64,000 nt of DNA. Source: Pseudomonas sp. PDM14 (GTDB lineage Bacteria > Pseudomonadota > Gammaproteobacteria > Pseudomonadales > Pseudomonadaceae). Shown in pieces: positions 17,206 to 25,029 of the stretch; the stretch's first letter is position 1, and every line of letters starts with the position of its first letter. The stretch covers positions 248,001 to 312,000 of the forward strand of contig NZ_JACVAQ010000002.1 in NCBI RefSeq assembly GCF_014851905.1, given 5' to 3'. The notes beneath the pieces are model-generated. The model was not told the DNA's origin, made no database searches, and saw only the letters and a program-made list of their open reading frames with translations. The position numbers and the translations under genes are program-made.

Positions 17206-20200
17206 GCGTGCACCTCATTCAATGGCTTGGCCTTCTTGGCCTCGCGTTTCTCCACGAAACCGCGGATCAGCACGTAGAACACCGGGGTCAGCAGCAGGCC
17301 GAAGAAGGTCACGCCGATCATCCCGCTGAACACCGCGACGCCCATGGCGTGGCGCATTTCGGCGCCGGCACCGCTGGAAAGCACCAGGGGCACCACGCCC
17401 ATGATGAAGGCGATGGAAGTCATCAGGATCGGGCGCAGACGCAGGCGACAGGCTTCCAGTACCGCGGCGACGCGGTCCATGCCTTCTTCCTGTTTCTCCT
17501 TGGCGAACTCGACGATGAGGATGGCGTTCTTGCACGCCAGGCCCACCAGTACGATCAAGCCGATCTGGGTGAACACGTTGTTGTCGCCACCGGCCAGGAT
17601 CACCCCGACGATGGCGGAGAACAGCACGGTCGGCACGATCAGGATCACCGCCAGCGGCAGGCTCCAGCTTTCGTACTGGGCCGCCAGTACCAGGAAGGCC
17701 AGCAGCACGCAGAGCGGGAAGATGAAGATCGCGGTGTTACCGGCAAGGATCTGCTGGTAGGTCAGCTCGGTCCACTCGTAGGTCATGCCATTGGGCAGTT
17801 CCTCCTTGAGCAGCTTGGCAATCGCCGCCTCGGCCTGGCCGGAGCTGTAGCCTGGGGCTGCCGCGCCGTTGATCTCGGCGGTGAGGAAGCCGTTGTAGTG
17901 CATCACCCGATCCGGCCCCGCGCTGTTGTCCACCTTGACGAAGGTCGACAGCGGGATCATCTCGCCACGGTTGTTGCGCACCTTGAGCTGGCCGATCTGC
18001 TCGGGCTCCAGGCGGAACTGCTGGTCGGCCTGGACGTTGACCTGGTAGGTGCGGCCGAAGCGGTTGAAGTCGTTGGCGTACAGAGAACCCAGGTACACCT
18101 GCATGGTGTCGAAGATGTCGCTGATGGCCACGCCGTGGGTCTTGGCCTTCTCGCGGTCGATATTGGCTTCCACCTGCGGCACGTTGACCTGGTAGCTGGT
18201 GAACACCGACATCGGGTCCAGCTCGGGCAGTGCGCGCGCCTTGGCGATGATGTTCTGAGTCTGCGTGTAGAGTTCCTCGTAGCCCAGGCTGCCGCGGTCC
18301 TCCACCTGCAGGCGGAAGCCGCCGATGGTGCCGAGACCCTGCACGGGCGGCGGCGGGAAGATCGCGATGTAGGCGTCCTGGATGTCGGCGAACTGGGCAT
18401 TCAGCTCGGCGGCGATGGCACTGGCGGACATCGATGGATCACGGCGCTCGTCGAACGGCTTGAGCGGGGTGAAGACGATGCCGCTGTTCGGGCTGTTGGT
18501 GAAACCGTTGATCGACAGGCCGGGGAAGGCCACGGTGTTTTCCACGCCCGGGTGCTTGCCGGCGATTTCCGACATGCGCTTGATCACGTCCTCGGTACGG
18601 TCGAGGGTGGCGGCATCCGGCAGCTGGGCGAAAGCGACCAGGTACTGCTTGTCCTGTTGCGGCACGAAACCGCTCGGCGTGCTGGAAAACCCGAGGTAGC
18701 CGAGGACCAGCAGGCCACCGTAAACCACCAGGGCAATCGAGCTGCCGCGCAGTACGCGCTTCACGGTGCCGACGTAACCATGGCTGGCGCGGTCGAAGAA
18801 GCGGTTGAACGGGTTGAACAGCCAGCCGCCAAAAACCTTGTCGAGCACGCGGGAGAAGCGGTCCTTCGGCGCGTGGTGATCCTTCAGCAGCACGGCGGCC
18901 AAGGCTGGCGACAGGGTCAGCGAGTTGATCGCCGAGATCACCGTGGAGATGGCGATGGTCAGCGCGAACTGCTGGTAGAACTGCCCGGTGAGGCCGGAGA
19001 TGAACGCGGTCGGCACGAACACGGCGCACAGCACCAGGGCGGTGGCGACGATGGGACCGGTCACTTCCTTCATGGCCTGGCGCGTGGCGTCCACCGGCGA
19101 CTTGCCGAGGCCGATGTTACGTTCGACGTTCTCCACCACGACGATGGCGTCGTCCACCACGATGCCGATGGCCAGCACCAGGCCGAACAGCGACAGGGCG
19201 TTGAGCGAGAAACCGAACATGTGCATCACGGCGAAGGTACCGATCAGCGATACCGGCACGGCGGCCAGCGGGATGATCGAGGCGCGCCAGGTCTGCAGGA
19301 ACAGGATCACCACCAGCACCACCAGCACGATGGCTTCGAGCAGGGTGTGAACCACCGCCTCGATGGAGCCACGCACGAAGATGGTCGGGTCATAGACGAT
19401 CTCGTAGTCCATGCCTTGAGGGAAACTCTTCTTCAGCTCGGCCATGCGCTCACGCACCGAGTCGGAGATCTCGATGGCGTTGGAGCCAGGGCGCTGGAAT
19501 ACCGGGATGGCCACCGCCGGCTGGTTGTTCAGCAGCGAACGCAGGGCGTACTGACTGGAGCCCAGCTCGATACGGGCGATGTCCTTCAGGCGAGTGATTT
19601 CGCCATCGTCACCGGCACGGATGATGATGTTCTCGAACTCTTCCTCGCTGACCAGGCGGCCCTGGGTGTTGATCGACAGCTGGAAGCTGTTGCCGGCATC
19701 CGAGGGCGGCGCGCCAAGGGCACCGGCCGCGACCTGGCGGTTCTGTTCGCGGATGGCGTTGACCACATCGGTGGCGGTGAGGTTGCGCGAGGCGACCTTG
19801 TTCGGGTCGAGCCACACGCGCAGCGAGTAGTTGCCCATGCCGAACAGCTGCACGTCGCCGACGCCGTCCAGGCGCGCCAGCTCGTCTTTCACGTTGAGCG
19901 CGGCGTAGTTGGACAGATACAGCATGTCGTAGCGCTGATCCGGCGAAGTCAGGTGCACCACCATGGTCAGGTCCGGGGAGGCCTTGTCCACGGTCACACC
20001 GAGCCGCTGCACCTCGGTGGGCAGGGTCGGCATGGTCCGCGTCACGCGGTTTTGCACCTGCACCTGGGCGTTGTCCAGGTCAGTGCCCAGGGCAAAGGTG
20101 ATGGTCAGGGTCAGCTTGCCGTCGTTGGTCGACTGCGAGGACATGTAGAGCATGCCTTCCACGCCGACGATGGCCTGCTCCAGCGGCGAGGCGACGGTTT

Positions 20201-20381
20201 CACCGATCACCTTGGGGTTGGCGCCGGGGAAGTTGGCGCGTACCACCACGGTGGGCGGCACCACTTCCGGGTATTCACTGATCGGCAGCTGGAACAGCGA
20301 GATCGCACCGGCGATCAGGATCAGCAGCGACAGCACCGCGGCGAAAATCGGCCGCTTGATGAAGAACTGGGAGAAATTCAT
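17202..20381 (-). CDS. mexF: RND efflux transporter MexF
   Basis: A 1059-residue HAE-1 RND pump. It begins MNFSQFFIKRPIFA, as MexF does; the ATG at 20381 has GAGGA 8 bases upstream and the in-frame extension beyond it has no similarity. The TM4 proton-relay motif IVVDDAIVVVEN is near residue 409 and the TM10 lysine is in GLACKNAILIVEF. MexEF-OprN exports chloramphenicol, fluoroquinolones, trimethoprim and quinolone-signal precursors in P. aeruginosa; the same set is inferred here. The gap to mexE upstream is 88 bases and is almost entirely a REP doublet. Confidence 0.95.
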   Translation of the reverse strand: MNFSQFFIKRPIFAAVLSLLILIAGAISLFQLPISEYPEVVPPTVVVRANFPGANPKVIGETVASPLEQAIVGVEGMLYMSSQSTNDGKLTLTITFALGTDLDNAQVQVQNRVTRTMPTLPTEVQRLGVTVDKASPDLTMVVHLTSPDQRYDMLYLSNYAALNVKDELARLDGVGDVQLFGMGNYSLRVWLDPNKVASRNLTATDVVNAIREQNRQVAAGALGAPPSDAGNSFQLSINTQGRLVSEEEFENIIIRAGDDGEITRLKDIARIELGSSQYALRSLLNNQPAVAIPVFQRPGSNAIEISDSVRERMAELKKSFPQGMDYEIVYDPTIFVRGSIEAVVHTLLEAIVLVVLVVILFLQTWRASIIPLAAVPVSLIGTFAVMHMFGFSLNALSLFGLVLAIGIVVDDAIVVVENVERNIGLGKSPVDATRQAMKEVTGPIVATALVLCAVFVPTAFISGLTGQFYQQFALTIAISTVISAINSLTLSPALAAVLLKDHHAPKDRFSRVLDKVFGGWLFNPFNRFFDRASHGYVGTVKRVLRGSSIALVVYGGLLVLGYLGFSSTPSGFVPQQDKQYLVAFAQLPDAATLDRTEDVIKRMSEIAGKHPGVENTVAFPGLSINGFTNSPNSGIVFTPLKPFDERRDPSMSASAIAAELNAQFADIQDAYIAIFPPPPVQGLGTIGGFRLQVEDRGSLGYEELYTQTQNIIAKARALPELDPMSVFTSYQVNVPQVEANIDREKAKTHGVAISDIFDTMQVYLGSLYANDFNRFGRTYQVNVQADQQFRLEPEQIGQLKVRNNRGEMIPLSTFVKVDNSAGPDRVMHYNGFLTAEINGAAAPGYSSGQAEAAIAKLLKEELPNGMTYEWTELTYQQILAGNTAIFIFPLCVLLAFLVLAAQYESWSLPLAVILIVPTVLFSAIVGVILAGGDNNVFTQIGLIVLVGLACKNAILIVEFAKEKQEEGMDRVAAVLEACRLRLRPILMTSIAFIMGVVPLVLSSGAGAEMRHAMGVAVFSGMIGVTFFGLLLTPVFYVLIRGFVEKREAKKAKPLNEVHA

Positions 20382-20398
20382 GGGTAATCCTCGGGCTC

Positions 20399-20456
20399 CG
20401 GCGCGCACGACGGCGCACCCTACGGTCATTCAGGGGTAGGGTGCGCGGCGCGCACC
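20399..20456. repeat. REP doublet (REPIN-like) between mexE and mexF
   Basis: GCGCACCCTAC (20413-20423) and GTAGGGTGCGC (20436-20446) are perfect inverse copies. The right half folds further into GGTGCGC-GGC-GCGCACC (20440-20456) and the left half carries the degenerate counterpart. The sequence type (GTAGGGTGCGC...GCGCACC) is a known Pseudomonas intergenic repeat and differs from the one in the mux operon. Confidence 0.82.
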
Positions 20457-20469
20457 AGGGCGCTATCTG

Positions 20470-21705
20470 TCAGCCGCGTGGGGTGTCGGCGCTGTTCTTT
20501 TCTGCTACGCGGGGAGCGTCGCGACCGTCGACGGCCTGGCGCAAGCGCGCCAGGGCTGCTTCGGTGTCCTTGTCGGCCATCGGCACGGCCTGTGGGTCGA
20601 CGGTGGAGCCCGGCATGGCGCGCTGCAGGCCGTTGACCACGATCTTCTCGCCCTTGGCCAAGCCGCTACGCACGATGCGCAGGCCTTCGACCTTTGGCCC
20701 GAGCTCGATCGAGCGGTAGCTGACGGTGTTGTCGGCGCCGAGGACCAGGACGAACTTCTTGCCCAGGTCGGTACCGACGGCGACATCCTGGATCAGAGTG
20801 GCGTCGTAGGTGCCGCTGCCGACCAGTTTCAGGCGGGCATACAGACCGGGGGTGAAGCCGCCGTCACGGTTGTCGAACACCGCGCGGCCACGGATGGTGC
20901 CGGTACGCGGATTGACCTGGTTGTCGAGAAAGTCGAGCTGCCCCAGGTGCGGGTTGCCGTCCTCGCTGGACAGGCCGAGGTACACCGGGCTCTTGCCGCG
21001 GGCATCACCACCGGCCTTGCGCGCCAGCTCCACGTACTTGAGGAACACGCGCTCGTCGGCATCGAAGTAGGCGTAGACCTTGTCGGTGGAAACCAGCGAG
21101 GTGAGCAGCGATTGGCCGGCGTTGACCAGGTTGCCTTCGGTGATTTCCGCGCGGCTGACGCGGCCATCGATTGGCGAGGTGACGCGGGTGAAACTGAGGT
21201 TGAGCTTGGCGTTGTCCAGTTCGGCCTGGATCGCAGCGACTGCAGCCTGGGCTTCCTGAGCGGCGCTGTCACGGGCATCGGCGAGTTCGGCGGAGATCGC
21301 GTTGCTCTGGCGCAGACGCTCGCCACGGCGGGCTTCATTGTTGGCGCGGGTCTGACCGGCGCGAGCCTGTTGCAACTGGGCCTGCAGACGTTTGACTTCG
21401 GCCTCGAACGGGCGCGGGTCGATCTGGAACAGCAGGTCACCTTTCTTCACCAGGGTGCCTTCGTCGAAGGCCACACGGTCGATGTAGCCGGACACCCGTG
21501 GGCGGACCTCAACCGACTCCGGGGCTTCGAGGCGGCCGGTGAGCTCGTCCCATTCATTGATCGGTTGCTGGATCACTTCGGCGACGCTGACCTTGGCGGC
21601 CGGCATCTGCTGGCTGGTTTCCTCGGACTTGCCGCACGCGCTCAACACCAGAACGGCCGCCAGGGCCAAGGGGAAGTGCCAGATTGTTTTCTTTGACTGT
21701 TCCAT
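20470..21705 (-). CDS. mexE: RND efflux periplasmic adaptor MexE
   Basis: A 411-residue lipoprotein adaptor. The ATG at 21705 is selected because GGAG lies 6 bases upstream and the signal peptide then reads MEQSKKTIWHF with lipobox LSAC (Cys24); an in-frame ATG at 21720 has no ribosome-binding site. Domains follow the membrane-fusion plan: lipoyl halves around residues 50-90 and 170-200, a helical hairpin between them, then beta-barrel and membrane-proximal domains. It is the first gene of the mexEF-oprN operon, 168 bases downstream of mexT on the same strand; expression normally requires MexT. Confidence 0.94.
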   Translation of the reverse strand: MEQSKKTIWHFPLALAAVLVLSACGKSEETSQQMPAAKVSVAEVIQQPINEWDELTGRLEAPESVEVRPRVSGYIDRVAFDEGTLVKKGDLLFQIDPRPFEAEVKRLQAQLQQARAGQTRANNEARRGERLRQSNAISAELADARDSAAQEAQAAVAAIQAELDNAKLNLSFTRVTSPIDGRVSRAEITEGNLVNAGQSLLTSLVSTDKVYAYFDADERVFLKYVELARKAGGDARGKSPVYLGLSSEDGNPHLGQLDFLDNQVNPRTGTIRGRAVFDNRDGGFTPGLYARLKLVGSGTYDATLIQDVAVGTDLGKKFVLVLGADNTVSYRSIELGPKVEGLRIVRSGLAKGEKIVVNGLQRAMPGSTVDPQAVPMADKDTEAALARLRQAVDGRDAPRVAEKNSADTPRG

Positions 21706-21781
21706 GTGGGACTCCGCCATCGGATTTGGGAATGGGCGGAGTCTGCTGCGCACTCTTACATACGACGAATCGAATAATGCG

Positions 21782-21805
21782 AAGTTAATTATCAGCAGGA
21801 ATGAT
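21782..21805 (-). promoter_or_regulatory. Candidate MexT-binding (nod-box-like) site upstream of mexE
   Basis: Read on the minus strand, the site is ATCA-N5-GCTGAT-N4-AACTT. The published MexT consensus is ATCA-N5-GTCGAT-N4-ACYAT: the first block is exact, the second matches 4 of 6 and the third 3 of 5, with exact spacing. It lies 77 bases before the mexE ATG. Confidence 0.4.
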
Positions 21806-21873
21806 GGGCAGCTACTTGCCAGGCTGATCGCCCATGCTGACGGAATGCCCGCAGCAGACGCTGCGGCAGGCGA

Positions 21874-22791
21874 TTACTCGAGGCTGTCCGGGTCGCCGCA
21901 GAACATCTGGATACGCGAACGCAGCCAGCGTTCGGCCGGATCGTTGTCCTGGGCGCCGCGCCAGGCCATGTGCAGCTCGAACGAACGAATCGGGATCGGC
22001 AGGTCTTCGGCACGTACACCACCGGCAGCGGTCAGCGCCGCGGCGGTGTAATCCGGCACGGTGGCCACGATGTCGGTGCCGGAGAGGAGGGTGCCCAGGC
22101 CGTTGAACTGCGGCACGGCGAGGACCACGCGACGTTTCTGGCCAACCTTCTCCAGCTCTTCATCAATGAAGCCGCTGAGGTCACCGGCGAACGACACCAG
22201 CGCGTGCGGGCGGGCGCAGAAGTCTTCAAGGCTGAGGTTGCCGGGAATCGTGTCGGCACGCAGCAGCTTGGGTTTGCTGCGGCGCAGCACCTTGCGCTTG
22301 GCGTTGGCCGGCAAGTCTTCGGTGTAGCCGACACCGACGGAGATCTCGCCGGAGGCCAGCAGGCCCGGCATCAAGAGATAGTTGGTGCGGCGAATCACCA
22401 GCACCACGCCGGGCGCTTCCGCGCGCAGGCGCTTGATCAGCGGCGGCAGCAGGCCGAACTCGACGTCATCCGAGAGGCCGATACGGAACACCGCATTGCT
22501 GGTGGCTGGGGTGAATTCGGCGGCGCGGCTGACAGCGGTGGAAATGGAGTCGAGGGCGGGAGAGAGCAGGGCGAAGATCTCGACCGCGCGAGCCGAAGGC
22601 TCCATGCTGCGCCCCGTGCGCACGAACAGCGGGTCGTCGAACAATGAACGCAGACGTGCCAGTGCGGCGCTGATCGCCGGCTGACCGAGGAACAATTTCT
22701 CGGCGGCACGCGTTACGCTGCGCTCATGCATCAGCGTTTCGAAAACGATCAGCAGATTGAGATCGACGCGGCGGAGATCGTTGCGGTTCAT
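21874..22791 (-). CDS. mexT: LysR-family activator MexT
   Basis: A 305-residue LysR regulator that reads almost as P. aeruginosa MexT (MNRNDLRRVDLNLLIVFETL, AAEKLFLGQPAISAAL, FRIGLSDDVEFGLLPPL, AWRGAQDNDPAERWLRSRI). The DNA-binding helix-turn-helix spans about residues 9-66 and the effector domain about 92-300. ATG 22791 is used; an in-frame TTG six codons earlier also exists. It activates mexEF-oprN and mexS in response to disulfide or electrophile stress and is located between them exactly as in P. aeruginosa. The reading frame is intact, without the inactivating insertions found in many PAO1 lines. Confidence 0.95.
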   Translation of the reverse strand: MNRNDLRRVDLNLLIVFETLMHERSVTRAAEKLFLGQPAISAALARLRSLFDDPLFVRTGRSMEPSARAVEIFALLSPALDSISTAVSRAAEFTPATSNAVFRIGLSDDVEFGLLPPLIKRLRAEAPGVVLVIRRTNYLLMPGLLASGEISVGVGYTEDLPANAKRKVLRRSKPKLLRADTIPGNLSLEDFCARPHALVSFAGDLSGFIDEELEKVGQKRRVVLAVPQFNGLGTLLSGTDIVATVPDYTAAALTAAGGVRAEDLPIPIRSFELHMAWRGAQDNDPAERWLRSRIQMFCGDPDSLE

Positions 22792-22903
22792 CCGGTGTCC
22801 ACTGTGCAAGGAACTGCGTGAAGTGCAGCGCGAGTCAGGCTAATGCGGATGCGTACCCGCAGGCAAGCTACCTGCCGCGTGAAACGTGGTTGATAACGGC
22901 AGA

Positions 22904-22927
22904 ATCATCGCCAGGCATGGTCACTAT
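22904..22927 (+). promoter_or_regulatory. Candidate MexT-binding site upstream of mexS
   Basis: ATCA-TCGCC-AGGCAT-GGTC-ACTAT. The outer blocks ATCA and ACTAT match the MexT consensus (ATCA-N5-GTCGAT-N4-ACYAT) exactly with the right spacing; the central block matches at only two positions. It lies 78 bases before mexS in the mexT-mexS divergent region. Confidence 0.45.
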
Positions 22928-23004
22928 CAGTACCGCCGGGTGGTATTGCCCCCAAAGCCCGGATAAAGTCCGTGGCCATAAGGGGTTAACCGACGAGGTT
23001 TGAG

Positions 23005-24018
23005 ATGTCCCGCATCATTCGTTTTCATCAGTTCGGCGAGGCAGATGTCCTCAAGATAGAAGAGCGCCCGTGTCCGTCGCCTGGTGCTGGCGAGGTGCTG
23101 GTGCGAACCGAAGCGATCGGCGTGAGCTGGATCGACGTGCTCTGGCGGCAGAACCTGGCCAGCACACCGGCGCAGCTTCCGGCCGGGCTCGGCCACGAAA
23201 TCGCCGGCGTCGTCACGGCTGTTGGCGAAGGCGTTGATGACCTGGCCGTGGGCGACAAGGTTGCCAGTTTCCCTGGGCACAGTGTCAACCGCTATCCCGG
23301 TTATGCCGAAGACGTGGTGCTGCCGCGTGCATCGCTGACCCGTTATCCCGACGTGCTCACGCCGCAACAGGCTGCCGTGCACTACCTGCCGTCGATGGTT
23401 GGCTGGTTCGGTTTTACCGACCTGGCGCGCCTGAAAGCGGGTGAAAGCGTCTTGGTCACCGCGGCCAGCCAATGCTGGGGCCCGTACATCGTGCAGATGG
23501 GCAAAGCCCTCGGCGCGCACGTGATCGCCGCAACGAGCAACCCCGACGACAAGGACTACCTGCGCGAGCTGGGTGCCGATCAGGTCATCCTCACCGAGGA
23601 GCAGGACCTGGTCAGCCGGGTGAACAAACTCACCGACGGCCGCGGCGTGGACATCGTCATGGACGCCCTGGGTGGTCCGCAAATGTGCCTGCTCGGTGAC
23701 GTGCTGGCGCCTCGTGGTCGCCTCGTGTTGTTCGGCCTGCAGGGCGGCAACGAAACGCCGTTCCCGGCGTGCGCAGCGTTCCAGAAGAACATCCAGTTCT
23801 TCGTGCACTGCATCGGCAACTTCACCGGCAAGGAAGAACTGTCCATTCCCCAGGACAAGGAAGCCGTCGCCAAAGCCTTGCTGGCGATCAACCAGTTGAC
23901 CGGTGATGGTCTGCTGAAAGCACAGATCGATCAGGTGTTCGCTTTCGACAAAGTCGTCGACGCTCATCGCCGCATGGAAACCTGCCCGAGCCACGGCCGC
24001 GTGGTGATCGAAGTCTGA
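23005..24018 (+). CDS. mexS: MexS-type NADPH:quinone oxidoreductase-like protein
   Basis: A 337-residue zinc-independent medium-chain dehydrogenase of the quinone oxidoreductase group: N-terminal GroES-like domain (about 1-120; GLGHEIAGVV), then a Rossmann domain (about 125-300) where the glycine loop reads TAASQCWGPYIVQ rather than a canonical GxGxxG. That variant and its position divergent from mexT identify it as MexS. MexS detoxifies an unknown electrophile; loss of MexS in P. aeruginosa turns on MexT and the MexEF-OprN pump. GAGG precedes the ATG by 6 bases. The gene ends at a strong hairpin. Confidence 0.9.
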   Translation: MSRIIRFHQFGEADVLKIEERPCPSPGAGEVLVRTEAIGVSWIDVLWRQNLASTPAQLPAGLGHEIAGVVTAVGEGVDDLAVGDKVASFPGHSVNRYPGYAEDVVLPRASLTRYPDVLTPQQAAVHYLPSMVGWFGFTDLARLKAGESVLVTAASQCWGPYIVQMGKALGAHVIAATSNPDDKDYLRELGADQVILTEEQDLVSRVNKLTDGRGVDIVMDALGGPQMCLLGDVLAPRGRLVLFGLQGGNETPFPACAAFQKNIQFFVHCIGNFTGKEELSIPQDKEAVAKALLAINQLTGDGLLKAQIDQVFAFDKVVDAHRRMETCPSHGRVVIEV

Positions 24019-24030
24019 TCGCAGGCAGAG

Positions 24031-24057
24031 CCTCAGCCTGACCCGTGCAGGCTGAGG
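24031..24057 (+). terminator. Hairpin downstream of mexS
   Basis: CCTCAGCCTG (24031-24040) and CAGGCTGAGG (24048-24057) form a perfect 10-bp stem with a 7-base loop, starting 12 bases after the mexS stop. No clear T run follows, so it could be a stability element or a weak terminator. Confidence 0.6.
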
Positions 24058-24124
24058 TAAACAGCGCTCCATCCATTCAAAGCAAAACCCATTCAATGGT
24101 CCCTGGCCGTTGCATCCCGTTTAA

Positions 24125-24212
24125 TCCAATCAAATCCGTGACTCTACGTACATAACGCATCATACATAACTGCGCATAATGTATATTATGTTAAATTACG
24201 AATATTATACGG
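24125..24212. other. AT-rich palindromic stretch between mexS and the thioredoxin-like gene
   Basis: An 88-base patch much richer in A/T than its surroundings, containing CATAAT-GTAT-ATTATG (24175-24190) and repeated CATAA and TAC/GTA units. It lies downstream of both convergent genes, so it is not an obvious promoter for either. Confidence 0.4.
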
Positions 24213-24241
24213 ATGCAGCTCCAGATTCCGCTGTGCAGCGT

Positions 24242-24574
24242 TCACCCTCTGCTTTTCAGTTGCTCGAAGGCCTCGTCGATTAGCCGCTGCTCCGTTGGCC
24301 GTACCAGTCGAGCCACTTCCTGTCCTTCGTGCAGGAAGATCAATGTCGGCCAGAGCTTCACGCGGAATGAACGGCCCAATGGTCTGCGGCTGCCATCTTC
24401 GATCTTGATATGCCGCACCTGCGCATTTGCCGCGAACGTCTGCGTCAGAATCGGCTGCAGCGCTTTGCAGTGGCCACACCACGGCGCCCCGAACTCGATC
24501 AGGGTTACGCCGGGCAAACTGTCGATCTCGGCCCGACTCGGTTCACGCTCCGCATAGATTGCAGTCATCGCCAT
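24242..24574 (-). CDS. Thioredoxin-like protein with WCGHC active site
   Basis: A 110-residue single-domain thioredoxin-fold protein. The active site is APWCGHCKAL (Cys33, Cys36) and the cis-proline loop is in LWPTLIF. The dipeptide GH between the cysteines is the one found in protein disulfide isomerases rather than the GP of bacterial thioredoxin, which suggests a higher redox potential. No signal peptide is seen, so it should be cytoplasmic. It is not linked in an operon; it converges on mexS with the AT-rich patch between. The partner is unknown. Confidence 0.85.
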   Translation of the reverse strand: MAMTAIYAEREPSRAEIDSLPGVTLIEFGAPWCGHCKALQPILTQTFAANAQVRHIKIEDGSRRPLGRSFRVKLWPTLIFLHEGQEVARLVRPTEQRLIDEAFEQLKSRG

Positions 24575-24698
24575 CGCTCATTATCTCCAGATGCTCTACC
24601 CAGGTAGCGTCGAAAGCAGTTTGCGGATTGCATCTCCTGCTGTCTTCAGGTTGATCCTCTGCACCTGCACACAAACGACTCGGACCGCCGTCCGGAAG

Positions 24699-24727
24699 TT
24701 GACCACCGGACTGGCTAAACGGATAAC
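24699..24727 (+). promoter_or_regulatory. Putative sigma-70 promoter for the antiporter-decarboxylase operon
   Basis: TTGACC (24699-24704), 17-base spacer, GATAAC (24722-24727): five and four of six matches to the -35 and -10 consensus. It would start a transcript near 24735, giving a 5' leader of roughly 295 bases. Confidence 0.45.
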
Positions 24728-24800
24728 TCGTGCTAGCCTTCAGAAAGCTTCTATCTCGCCTGAAAGGTGCGTTCTAGAGCCTTCGAAAGGGAGTAAAAGG

Positions 24801-24866
24801 ATGTCATTGCGCCACTATCCAAGCCCCCTCAGATCGGTCGAAAGAGCACAGGAAGGCCTCTTTTGA
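24801..24866 (+). CDS. Possible 21-residue leader peptide upstream of the PotE-like antiporter
   Basis: A short reading frame, MSLRHYPSPLRSVERAQEGL-F, starts at ATG 24801 behind AAGGGAG with 7-base spacing, one of the best Shine-Dalgarno matches in the window. It ends 163 bases before the antiporter gene. It contains three arginines and two prolines. In enterobacteria the speF-potE operon is controlled by an ornithine-sensing leader peptide (SpeFL) at a similar place, but the sequence here is not recognisably SpeFL. Expression and role are inference; it may simply be a chance ORF. Confidence 0.35.
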   Translation: MSLRHYPSPLRSVERAQEGLF

Positions 24867-25029
24867 CTCCCGCCATGCCTTCCGCTTGATCCAGGGCAAC
24901 CGCCCCGCTCCACGATTCGTGTTTTGTGTCTTCTCACACATGAATAAGTAAATATCGCGTTGTCGCAGTACCTGATTACGTCAAGCGCCGGCGTTTGCTC
25001 GCGCTTTCTATTGTGGAGGGAGTGCTGAA

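Larger units (their letters stand above)
24575..25029. other. 455-base region upstream of the PotE-like gene
   Basis: No full-size gene is present. It holds a sigma-70-like promoter (24699-24727), a short well-initiated reading frame (24801-24866) and a leader of about 160 bases up to the antiporter ATG. The long transcribed leader suggests post-initiation control of the antiporter-decarboxylase operon. Confidence 0.5.

Noticed and set aside
2307..20381. The idea that the two RND operons are a local duplication
   Set aside because: MuxB and MuxC resemble each other far more than either resembles MexF, and the adaptors and outer-membrane factors belong to different subgroups, so they are old, separate systems.
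17208..20387. A 1059-codon open frame on the plus strand opposite mexF
   Set aside because: It is the antisense shadow of a GC-rich gene: low-complexity His/Gln/Arg/Asp composition, no family similarity, and the minus-strand frame is unmistakably MexF.
24591..24866. A 91-codon frame containing the putative leader peptide
   Set aside because: The long form has no ribosome-binding site at its start and no protein-like composition; only the internal ATG at 24801 has a strong Shine-Dalgarno.
24961..24990. A possible ArgR site (TGTCGC) upstream of the PotE-like gene
   Set aside because: One half-site TGTCGC is present, but the downstream A pair and the second direct-repeat half-site expected of Pseudomonas ArgR boxes are missing.
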